Of a DNA stretch of 64,000 nucleotides, positions 48,490 through 57,100 are shown piece after piece. Position numbers and translations under genes: made by a program. Below the pieces are notes generated by a model, which worked only from the letters and a program-made list of their open reading frames with translations, did not search any database and was not told the DNA's origin. How positions within the stretch are numbered: position 1 is the first letter of the stretch; every line of letters begins with the position of its first letter. This DNA comes from CAVDRM01 sp963611355 (GTDB taxonomy: Bacteria > Bacillota > Clostridia > Christensenellales > Aristaeellaceae), in contig CAVDRM010000001.1 in the NCBI GenBank assembly GCA_963611355.1, forward strand, positions 1 to 64,000. The letters are read 5' to 3'.

Positions 48490-49362
48490 TCACTCCACAT
48501 TCTGCACCTGCTCGCGCAGCTTCTCGATTTCGCCCTTGGCGCTCAAGACGAGGTTGGTAATCTGCACATCGGACGCCTTTGAGCCGATGGTGTTCACTTC
48601 TCGGTTCAGCTCCTGCGTCAAAAAATCCAATCTTCGTCCTGTTTCGCCGTCCTTGCCGATGGTGTCCCGCATCTGCGCAATGTGCGAGCTTAAGCGGGAA
48701 AGCTCCTCATCAACGGCGCATTTATCCGCAAACAGCGCCACCTCCTGCGCCAGCCGCTGCGGTTCGACATCGGAAACCGCCGCCTCCCTGAGCCTTGCAG
48801 TCAGCCGCTCCCTGTATAAGGCGGGCACAACGGGCGCACGTTCGGCCATCTGCAGAGTCAAGCGCTCCAGCTCATTCAGATGCACCGTTAAATCGGCTGC
48901 CAGGGCCCTTCCCTCACGCTCACGCATGGCAATGATGTCATCCAGCGCCAGCGAAACGGCCTGCTTTGTCAGCGCAATCAGCGCCTCCTGATTTTCCTCC
49001 CGCTCCGTTTCCGTCAGCACATTGGGAAGCGCCGCATAAAAGGAGACGTCCGCTTTGCATTCGCAGTTCAGCGCGGCGGAAAGCTGCTCCAGCGCGGCCC
49101 GATACTGCGCAGCCAGCGGCAAATCAGCCCGCACCTCCCGCGCATCCTCACGGTTGTTGACATAGGTCAAAAATACATCCACATGGCCGCGAAACAGCCG
49201 TTCAGACAGCTCATGACGCAGGACTTCCTCCAAAAAAGCGCATCGTTTCGGAAGCCTGAAGGAAACATCCAGAAAACGATGATTGACCGTGCGAAGCTCC
49301 AGCGTCATTTCCCGCCCGTCAGCCGACACCTGCCGCCGACCGTACCCCGTCATACTGCGCAT
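48490..49362 (-). CDS. yicC: YicC-family endoribonuclease
   Basis: A 290-residue protein with the start MRSMTGYGR, the middle ELRTVNHRFLDVSFRLPK and the closing KGEIEKLREQVQNVE that define YicC/YloC. E. coli YicC is reported to be an endoribonuclease. ATG 49362 is chosen over 49368 because the AGGGGG site is eight bases before it and family members begin MIRSMTG. It is the first gene of the conserved row to priA. Confidence 0.93.
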   Translation of the reverse strand: MRSMTGYGRRQVSADGREMTLELRTVNHRFLDVSFRLPKRCAFLEEVLRHELSERLFRGHVDVFLTYVNNREDAREVRADLPLAAQYRAALEQLSAALNCECKADVSFYAALPNVLTETEREENQEALIALTKQAVSLALDDIIAMREREGRALAADLTVHLNELERLTLQMAERAPVVPALYRERLTARLREAAVSDVEPQRLAQEVALFADKCAVDEELSRLSSHIAQMRDTIGKDGETGRRLDFLTQELNREVNTIGSKASDVQITNLVLSAKGEIEKLREQVQNVE

Positions 49363-49386
49363 ACCCATATCCCCCTTAACTTATAG

Positions 49387-49415
49387 ATTATAGCACAGGT
49401 TTGAAAAGCTGAAAA
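49387..49415 (-). promoter_or_regulatory. Promoter of the yicC-to-priA operon
   Basis: Minus strand TTTTCA (49415-49410), 17-base spacer, perfect TATAAT (49392-49387). The leader is about 18 bases. Confidence 0.7.
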
Positions 49416-49507
49416 GACCGGAACAATCAAAAATCACGGCGTGCGCATGAAAAATCTCCATCCATCGGTATGCATGCGCAGACCGCAAAATCTGCTTTCA
49501 ATATTCA

Positions 49508-49525
49508 GGGCAGCACCGCACAAAA
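49508..49525. repeat. Solo terminal arm of the 49.6-kb repeat family
   Basis: AGGGCAGCACCGCACAAA repeats the left terminal arm of the element that starts 54 bases further on (AAGGCAGCACCGCACAAA), with one mismatch. It points to nested insertion or to a partly deleted neighbour copy. Confidence 0.6.
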
Positions 49526-49561
49526 GAGCACGGATTATTTGATAATAGCAATATGATGATT

Positions 49562-49728
49562 TTAAGGCAGCACCGCACAAATGAGGGGCACGATAAATCG
49601 TGAATTTTGTGTCAGATACGATTGCAAAAATCGATGGTTTACTGGATGTAAATCGAGATTTTTGCAAGAAGTAGATGGCGCAAAAGGCACATTTTTGCGA
49701 GTCGCCGAATTGTGCGGTGATGCCTTAA
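49562..49728. mobile_element. MITE-like element with terminal inverted repeats
   Basis: A 167-base noncoding element bounded by TTAAGGCAGCACCGCACAA and the inverted copy TTGTGCGGTGATGCCTTAA (one internal mismatch). Inside, GCAAAAATC (49624) and GATTTTTGC (49657-49665) form a second inverted pair. It contains no plausible gene. The core is shared with 10352-10398 and the arms with 43846, 49508 and 63507. The flanking TTTAA/TTAAA could be a target-site duplication. It lies next to a broken IS630-type transposase, whose family inserts at TA, but a link is not shown. Confidence 0.75.
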
Positions 49729-49784
49729 ATTCCTATAACAGATTTATGCTCATACTAATCTCAACTAGATAAATATTCAGCTTC

Positions 49785-50258
49785 TCAAAGTAATGCTGGA
49801 AATGATTTTGGCTGTAAGGCTGTTGATGGTCTGGCAGAAGCGGTCAACCATCTTTTCCAATGTCTGACTTTGTTTTTGAATCCTTTTGTCCGCAGCTCCC
49901 GCCAGATCTCTTCAATCGCGGTTATTTCCGGCGAGTAGGGTGGAATATGAACGATCGTGACATTTTCAGGGACTACCATGGCGGCGGACTCATACCACGA
50001 TGCGCCATCGCAAACAAGGACAATATCATCATCAGCATATTTCTTTGAAAGTTCTTCAAGGGTGTTGCAATACGGCATCACCCAAAAGAATCCCTCGCCG
50101 ATTAATGGCTTTACTGCGCCGAAAGCATACCGTTACTCTCGAATATGATGGCAGGAAAGCTCGGGGCGGATGTCATCGCCGCACCGGCAGTATTGGGGGT
50201 TATTGATATGTCCGAATCCTTCTTCATCCTGGAACATCAATCGCACATTCTTTTCCAG
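49785..50258 (-). pseudogene. Remnant of an IS630-family transposase
   Basis: Read on the minus strand from 50258: LEKNVRLMFQDEEGFG, then PQYCRCGDDIRP and CHHIRE, where a stop is met; one frame over the sequence continues RYAFGAVKPLIGEGFF and MPYCNTLEELSKKYADDD, VLVCDGASWYESA, HIPPYSPEITAIEEIWRE. DEEGFG, DGASW and PPYSPEITAIEE hold the DDE-type catalytic acids of IS630. So the C-terminal two thirds survive, with one frameshift near 50133-50140 and no N-terminal DNA-binding part. The element is dead. Ends of the original IS were not found. Confidence 0.8.
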
Positions 50259-50351
50259 ATACTGTTATACTATGTTTCTTTACAATGCGGTTCATTTTTT
50301 TGAGGCCGGATTTGATTCATCATTGAATGAATCGGCATCATTGATGCGCAA

Positions 50352-50744
50352 TCAACACTTTGTCAAGTAGTCCATCAGTCCGTCGGCAAGCCTGTTGGGG
50401 CCGGCATTGGGGACAAGCTGATATACAGCGCCGGTTTCGTCCTGCCAAACGGTGATATCATCGATATGAGCCTGCTCCAGCATATACCAATTCGGCGGAA
50501 TGTTTTTGTTTCTCTCTCGTTCGGTCATGGTCACATTGACGACGCATAAGTCTGCAAACGGGCAAAGTCCGACAATTTCATGCCCATTCATCATACACGC
50601 GCCGACAGCCGCAAGAAACTCCCGATAGTCTGCCGCAAAGGAAAGACCAAGCCGCTCTTCGGCATCTGCGATTTCTTCGGGGGCTGCGCCGTGCGTATTT
50701 GTCAAAATGCTTTCAGCGGCGATTTTGCTCCAATCTTCGTTCAT
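50352..50744 (-). CDS. SMI1/KNR4-family protein, probable toxin immunity
   Basis: A 130-residue SMI1/KNR4 (SUKH) fold protein: GAAPEEIADAEERLGLSFAA and DYREFLAAVGACMMNG are the family signature, with ITVWQDETGAVYQL and a C-terminal LADGLMDYL. SUKH proteins are the commonest immunity partners of polymorphic nuclease toxins. Here it lies 12 bases downstream of a secreted HNH-type toxin gene, in the same direction, so it very likely protects the producer from it. It has no signal peptide. Confidence 0.85.
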   Translation of the reverse strand: MNEDWSKIAAESILTNTHGAAPEEIADAEERLGLSFAADYREFLAAVGACMMNGHEIVGLCPFADLCVVNVTMTERERNKNIPPNWYMLEQAHIDDITVWQDETGAVYQLVPNAGPNRLADGLMDYLTKC

Positions 50745-50756
50745 TTTGCTTTCTCC

Positions 50757-51920
50757 TTATTGTACAAAAATGCTTCTTGCGCTGGCGACATACTTGTTTA
50801 ATAACCTTCTGATACGATTCCAATCCGAGCCGTTTTCAGGCGTATGAACGGTTGACACGGTTTTGGAATGTAAAACGGCATGATTGCCATGATGCTGTGC
50901 ATTCGTAAGAAGTGCTAATGGTGAATCGACCCTCTGGTTAACATGATGCCATTCGTACTTCACACCGTTCGCATCAACAGGGTTATAACCCTCAATCAAA
51001 AGCTGTAAATTCGTTTTGTTTGTTTTCGGGTCAGCGAAATCAAAGTCAAAGTCATCCGGCAGAAGAACGCTTTCGCCGTTGCGCAGCCTATACTCGCGCA
51101 AATTGGCATTTTTATAAACCTCGTATTCCTCCATCGAGCTTATATTACGACTAAAATCCAAGGAAAATCTGCCTTCGCGCTGGATTTTTGCGGCATCATT
51201 CCATGAAATGTTTGTTAAATTGTGCCATTTTGACAGGACGGAAGTTTCTGCTGCCGCTCCGGACACCGTCCCGCCGATTGCGCCCCACTTGAACGCTTCA
51301 CTGCCTCTCGTCAGTCCTGCTTTGAGTGCCTCTTCCATGTTGCCGGTCTGCATATAGCGCAGAATACCGGCGGACACAAAGCCCATTGCGCCGCTTTTAA
51401 GCGCCATCGTTGTGCCCGTTTTCGCGGCACAGGCAAAAATGATGCTGACCGACGGAGCAGCGGTATAGGTCGCGGCAGACACCGTAACACAAACCAAAAT
51501 GACGCCTGCGCCGAGGGCAACATTTTTTAAAACCTTCTGATAGGTATTGTCCTCATAAGCTTCAAACGGAACGACTGTGGTTTCGTTATCCGCGCCCAAA
51601 GTAAACACATAGCGCGTACCTTCAAACTGTGCGTTCAGTTCCTCAAGAGTATAACCAAAGTAGATGTTTGCCTGGGAATTATACGACAGCTCGTCCAAAT
51701 ATTCCTGAGAAATGTAGACGGTGCTGATATCCTCAATGACATAGTCTTCCCCGTCCAGCGCCGTAATCAGATTGCCGTACAGCGCGTCCTCTACAAACGG
51801 CAGCAGGGTCGGATCATTCATGCCGGTAAAGTTCGGCAAATCCTCCTCGTCCACCGCCCCGGCGGGTAAAGCAAGAGCAAGCATACTGAAAATTAAAATA
51901 ACGGAAAGCAGCCTTTTCAT
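50757..51920 (-). CDS. Secreted toxin with a C-terminal HNH/LHH-type nuclease domain
   Basis: A 387-residue protein with a signal peptide (KRLLSVILIFSMLALALPAGA), a middle region with alanine/glycine-rich hydrophobic helices (VALGAGVILVCVTVSAATYT, GAMGFVSAGIL, AIGGTVSGAAAE) and a C-terminal nuclease domain of the HNH/Endo VII LHH type: YEWHHVNQRVDSPLALL with His325-His326, then NHAVLH with His347 and His351. The glycine-rich part resembles pretoxin regions. The gene is followed by a SUKH immunity gene. A delivery route other than Sec export is not visible. The usual L of LHH is W here, so the subfamily is uncertain. Confidence 0.75.
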   Translation of the reverse strand: MKRLLSVILIFSMLALALPAGAVDEEDLPNFTGMNDPTLLPFVEDALYGNLITALDGEDYVIEDISTVYISQEYLDELSYNSQANIYFGYTLEELNAQFEGTRYVFTLGADNETTVVPFEAYEDNTYQKVLKNVALGAGVILVCVTVSAATYTAAPSVSIIFACAAKTGTTMALKSGAMGFVSAGILRYMQTGNMEEALKAGLTRGSEAFKWGAIGGTVSGAAAETSVLSKWHNLTNISWNDAAKIQREGRFSLDFSRNISSMEEYEVYKNANLREYRLRNGESVLLPDDFDFDFADPKTNKTNLQLLIEGYNPVDANGVKYEWHHVNQRVDSPLALLTNAQHHGNHAVLHSKTVSTVHTPENGSDWNRIRRLLNKYVASARSIFVQ

Positions 51921-51935
51921 TAGGATTGTTCCTCC

Positions 51936-53882
51936 TTAGTTGAGCCTGTCCGCAGAGAAGCCGTTCGCAATATATGCCTGGAGCAGCTCGTTTGTGCCGA
52001 CAAAAATCGTTTTGACCGTCGATTCGCCCGTATAGCGGTTGCTGACGGAAATGGTATAAATGCCCTCTGCCGTATACTGGTCGCCGTCCTTTGCCGGGCG
52101 GTTGAAGCGTTCATCCTCGACCATACCCGTCGGTCCCTGCATAATCACCGAACGCTTGACATTAATGTCCAGATAGCGGGAACGCGCAAGATCAAGCGAG
52201 AATCCGTTTTCCGTAACGGAGGTGTTTTGCAGCTCCGCGCCGGTCAGCACATCAAAGGGGAACACCATGCAGTTGCCGTTGCGGATGGAAAAGCGCAGGA
52301 AGATGCGGTAGTTTCCGTATTTTCCGGCGATGTGCATCAGGTTGTTGTCCTGAATTTCATAATTCAGCGCAACCTCATAGTCGCCTTCTTCATGCAGAAC
52401 AACTTTTGTATCTGCGCCGGATGTACCTTTGGCCAAGACATAATCCGTATAAATCTGCGGGATACCCTTGCTGTTCTGATAATCCGTGTGCCGGACAATC
52501 AGCGCACCGCGTCCGAAATTGATTTTTTGCACGCCGAAATACTGGTCATAACCGTTGATGTCCTCGGCAATGGATAAATCGCTATTGCCGTTCAGCGCCT
52601 CAATGTCCTGTTCCAAGTCGAACCACAGCGTGACGGAATCGCCCAAGGTTTTGATAAAAATCGGCTGCTTCGTGTCCTCAGCATTGACCCTTGTAAAACC
52701 GCTGGCAAAGAAACGTCCCAAACGCCAGCCGAAATGATTGTCATTGCCCGAAATGACGTCCGTTCTGGAATAGCCCGTATCCACGCCGGCGTTGATTGCC
52801 TCGGCATCAAAGTAATAAACGGAAATGCCCAGCTTTTCATAACAGGTCTTCAGACGGGACATACTATCTTCATATTGTCCGGCCTTTTCAAACATCTGCG
52901 CCGCCGTTTCATAATCACCCGCGTTTTGATATTCGACAGCCAAAGCATAGCGGGCTGCGCGAGCCAGAAGGAAGCTTTCCTCATAGTCGCCGAGCGATTC
53001 AAAAATGCGGTAGGCTTCCGCATAGCCGCCATTCGTCAAAACGGCATTGGCCTGTTGATAGAGGCAGCGCTTTGCACACGCCTCGCTGTCATTGTAAGCG
53101 CCTAAATTTTCAAAAATCGTGACAGCCTCTTCATATCGCCCTTCCGCCTCATACTGCGCGGCCAATATATATTGCTCATAGGGAAAAAAGGTTCGGTCAA
53201 CGGATAAATCAAGCCACAGTGCAGGGCGAACGCCTATTTTATCGCTGACCGCCTTCGTATAAATATCACCAACAACGCCAATAAAGGCAGCATCCGTTTT
53301 GACCGTGCCGGACGAACGCAGCCACCAATCCGTTTCGCCAAAGCCGATTGTAGTAATGCCTAAAAACTTCGCGCCATGCGCACGGGCGTACTCCGTGCCT
53401 GTTGCTTTTCTGTCCTCAGCGGTCAGAAAATAGGCGGAAGCCTCCCGATAGCTGAGCAAAAACAGTCTGTCCTCGGTTTCGGCCGAAGGGAAAACCGGCC
53501 ATTCGGGATTGCCATCCGCATCCCCGTTGGACACATTTGTCAAAGAAATAGCCGTCTGTTCATCCAAAGTAAAAGCATTCTGATAAAACTCGTCGTTCAG
53601 CCATTGCCGCAGGCTGCTGTTTTCCCACGAAACCTCAGTCTTTTCATTGTTGTATGCCTGACAATCCAAGGCATATTTGCTGATGAGCAGTGCTTTTCCG
53701 TCGGAAAGCTCCAGCACGACCCACGCAATCGGCTCTGTACCGTTTTCAAGCTGATTGTCCTGCTCATAATGCCCTAAATAAACGCTGTCCCCGCATGAAA
53801 GCTCATTGGTGACATTTTCGCCGAATGCGGCTGTGCAAAACAATATGCCGATGAACAGAAGCAAAAGCAACAGTTTTTTCAT
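51936..53882 (-). CDS. Exported DUF6273 protein with TPR-like repeats
   Basis: A 648-residue exported protein (signal peptide KKLLLLLLFIGILFCTAAFG). Residues of about 30-230 match DUF6273: GDSVYLGHYEQDNQLENGTE, ALLISKYALDCQAYN, SSLRQWLNDEFYQNAF and DWWLRSSG, then VRPALWLDL. Four helical repeats follow (QYEAEGRYEEAVTIFENLGA, GGYAEAYRIFESLGDYEES, YQNAGDYETAAQMFEKAG). The C-terminal 270 residues are beta-rich and unknown. ATG 53882 lies after GAGGAG. DUF6273 is common in secreted Firmicutes proteins and its function is unknown. It is 15 bases upstream of the toxin gene, so it may belong to the same operon. Confidence 0.75.
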   Translation of the reverse strand: MKKLLLLLLFIGILFCTAAFGENVTNELSCGDSVYLGHYEQDNQLENGTEPIAWVVLELSDGKALLISKYALDCQAYNNEKTEVSWENSSLRQWLNDEFYQNAFTLDEQTAISLTNVSNGDADGNPEWPVFPSAETEDRLFLLSYREASAYFLTAEDRKATGTEYARAHGAKFLGITTIGFGETDWWLRSSGTVKTDAAFIGVVGDIYTKAVSDKIGVRPALWLDLSVDRTFFPYEQYILAAQYEAEGRYEEAVTIFENLGAYNDSEACAKRCLYQQANAVLTNGGYAEAYRIFESLGDYEESFLLARAARYALAVEYQNAGDYETAAQMFEKAGQYEDSMSRLKTCYEKLGISVYYFDAEAINAGVDTGYSRTDVISGNDNHFGWRLGRFFASGFTRVNAEDTKQPIFIKTLGDSVTLWFDLEQDIEALNGNSDLSIAEDINGYDQYFGVQKINFGRGALIVRHTDYQNSKGIPQIYTDYVLAKGTSGADTKVVLHEEGDYEVALNYEIQDNNLMHIAGKYGNYRIFLRFSIRNGNCMVFPFDVLTGAELQNTSVTENGFSLDLARSRYLDINVKRSVIMQGPTGMVEDERFNRPAKDGDQYTAEGIYTISVSNRYTGESTVKTIFVGTNELLQAYIANGFSADRLN

Positions 53883-54054
53883 ATCTTTCTCCTCTCGGTA
53901 AAAAATCAATATAGATTTTGCCGAAATGATCATAACATAATATAGAACTGATTGCCACTATATTTTGAAATTTTATGTATGGCTAAGTCAAACATATCAT
54001 ACTGCAACATAAATAATGTGGGATAGTATGATTGGCAATTTCCGAGTAAATGAA

Positions 54055-54104
54055 GAGGGGCTGCCTCTTTTGATCTTCTCAGATCATTTTGAGACAGCCC
54101 CTTC
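54055..54104. terminator. Long hairpin downstream of the Big2 gene
   Basis: GAGGGGCTGCCTCTTTTGATC pairs with GATCATTTTGAGACAGCCCCTTC around six bases with a few mismatches. T-rich bases follow on both sides (TTCTGTATTT on plus). A second hairpin (TAATCATC/GATGATTA) lies at 54114-54139. Together they should end transcription of the Big2 gene; nothing else is seen in 53934-54168. Confidence 0.65.
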
Positions 54105-54168
54105 TGTATTTGGGTAATCATCCATGTCAGCAGATGATTACAGCCCTATGAAACGTTCTTCAATGCGC

Positions 54169-57100
54169 TCAATAAGCTGTGATATTCGCCAGATTGGTGC
54201 AGTTCTTGAATGCGCGTTCGCCGATGATTTCGATGGTGTTTGGCATGGCGACGGACGTGATGGCCGTGTTGTCCATAAAGGCGTCATCGGCAATGGCCGT
54301 GACCTTGACACCGGCTAAATCGGCGGGAATGGTCAGCGAAGCTGCTTCACCGTTGTAGCCGGCTACAGCCACCGCACCGTCTTCCTGAATTTCAAAGACA
54401 TAACCGTTGTCACTTACAATGTCTCCGCCGGCGACCTCAACCATGCTGGTCTCCGTCTTTGTACGCTCGCCGTAGGTCATGGTAACAGTCAGCGCATAGA
54501 CGCCCGCGCCGTTCATCGTCCAATCATAAGCCGTTTCCGTGAGATTTTCCAGCCTGTCAAGCTCAACGCCGTTCTTCGTCAGCACATAGGCAAAGGTAAC
54601 GTCGTCTGTGAAGCCGGGTGTCACTGTCCATGTTACCTTTTCGCCGTCTGCGGCCATGCCGTTTTCCGCCGAATTTTCGATATGCATCGTCAGCGGGCGT
54701 TCCGTGACTTTCACGGTCAGGGTCGCGCTGTATTTCTTGTTGTTGTCCAGCGTCAGGGTGAGCTTGGTCGTGCCGACCTTGAGCGCGGAGACTTGGATTG
54801 CTTCGGTGTCCCTGCTCGTCTTGTCTCTCTTTACGTCCGCCGCGGCAACCGTTGCATCGCTCACGGTGCAGGAGATATAATGCTTGCTTCCGGCCGGTGT
54901 GATATTCAGAATCTTCATCAAATCGGCCGCGGTGCCTTCATAGAGCTCCAGTGTCTTTTCGGTGAACGCAACCTTCGCAGCCTGAGGATACACGATGACC
55001 ACCTGCGGGTCATCCGGATTGGAGACGATGCCGCTGCCGTCCGTTGCCGCTGCTGTGACCGTGACGGTCTTCTTTTCGGTCACGGCCTTTGCGGTCAGGA
55101 TGCCGTTCTTATCGACCGTGGCAACACTCTTGTCACTGACCGTCCAGGTGACCTTCTTGTTGGTGGCATTGGCCGGATAGACGACGGCATCCAGCTTGAC
55201 CTTTGTGCCGCCGATGACCTCGACCGTGCTGACAACATCGATCCACTCGACCAGATACACGCCCGTCAGCTTGACCGTTGCGCTCTTGCCCGTGCCGTCC
55301 ATGGTCATGGCCTTGACGGTCACCGTGCCCGCTGTCTTGAACGTGACCAGACCCTCCTGATCGACCTCGGCAATCTTCGTGTTGCCGGAGGTCCATGCAA
55401 CCTCCTGCGAAGCCGTCGCTTCGGGCAGCACGACCGCGTCAAGCTTAAAGGTATTGCCTGCATTCAACGCAACGGTCTTTGCGGTCAGCTTTTCGCCCTC
55501 GTGCCGGATTTCAATACCCGTGGCGGCGGGAATGATGGTGATTTCAATCGCCGCGGCTTCGCCGTAGCCGTCGCTCGGCGCGCAGGTGATGGTCACTTTG
55601 TCTCCGGCCGTCTTGCTCTTCGCGGTGACCTTGCCTGCGGAGGAGACGGTCGCAATCTTGGTGTTGCTGCTCGTCCAGGTGAACTTCTTCGCGCTGCCTG
55701 CATCCACAACAGCCTTGAGCTGGATGGACTTGCCGACAGCCACCTCGGTTTCTCCCTCGATGTGGATTGTGTTATCTTCGCCATAGACCTGCACCGTGAT
55801 TTTCGCGGACTTCTTCGAGCCGTCCGTTGCGGTCGCGGTGATGGTCGCCTTGCCGGTCTTCAGCGCCGTCAGCCTGCCGCCTTCGACCCTCACGACCTTG
55901 GCGTTGCTGCTCTTGTAGGTCACGGACTGCCCGGCTTCATCGGGCGTGATTTTGGCCGTGAGCGGAACCTCCGTTTCATCCCCGTTCTCCTTCAGCAGCA
56001 GCTTGTATGTGCCGCTGACGGCCTGATCGCCCGCATACCATTCGACTTTGGTCGCGGCGGGGATGACGGTGATGGTAAAGGCAACGGGCTCAAGCTTCTT
56101 GTCCTTATCCTGCGCGGTGATGGTGACTTTCTTGCCCTCACTGCCCTTCTTGACGGTCACCTTGCCGTTCTTGACCGTGGCAATGCTCGCATCAGAGGTC
56201 GTCCAATCGATGGTCGGCAGCTTGGCGCCGGCGGGGGCAGCCTTCACGGAAAGCTGCACGCTCTGATTGGCGGCAACCGTCCTGTCCGTTTCGCCGTCCG
56301 CGACGATTGCACTCGTCGCAGCGCCGGCAGTCAGGAAGAACTTCAGGGACTTGCTGCCGTCCCGTGTGGTCGCGGTGATGGTCGCCGTGCCTGCGCCGAG
56401 GACGGTCAGTGTCGCCGTGCCGTCTTCATTGGCCGTGACTTCGGCGACCTTGGTGCTGCTCGACTTCCAGGTGACAGCCTGCGCAGCCGTTTCCGGCGCG
56501 ACAGAGGCAGAGAGAAGCAACGTCTCTTTATCTGTCACTATCTTTTCGCTGCTCTTGACCTCTTCGCCGTCCAGTTTGACCGAAACGGCAGTGGGTGCGG
56601 AAACGATGACGAATTTCTGTTCCGCCGTAATGCCGGTATTCTCCGCAGAGACAACGGTCACGGCTGCTTCCTGACCGGCCATGCCCTTGACGGCACTTAC
56701 CTTGCCGGAGGCGGAAACGGTCAGTACGGCTTGATTGTCGGAAGTCCAGGTGACTTTCCGGTTGGTTGCTGTCTCAGGGGTGAACACGGCCTTCAGCTGA
56801 ACGGACTTGCCTTCGACAATGGGCACAGCCTGCTCGTCATAGCCGGGCACGGTGATGGAAAGGCTTTCGGCCTTCACGGATACATTCAGCTTGAAGCTGG
56901 TCTTGGTTCTGCTGCCGTCCGTTGCGGTCGCGGTGATGGTGGTGATGCCCGCGCCCAGGATTTTGAGGCAGCCCAGGGTCTCATCATTTCCCGCATCATT
57001 ATCGTCATACGGTACGGCGACCTTTTTATTGCTGGAAGTCAGCGTATAGCCACCCTGCGCCTCGTAGGGATAAACGATGGCGCCGATATACAGAACTCCG

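Noticed and set aside
54141..54171. Frameshift cutting the LRR tail of the Big2 protein
   Set aside because: The protein does end abruptly after one LRR unit, but no other frame downstream continues an LRR pattern, so a frameshift cannot be supported.
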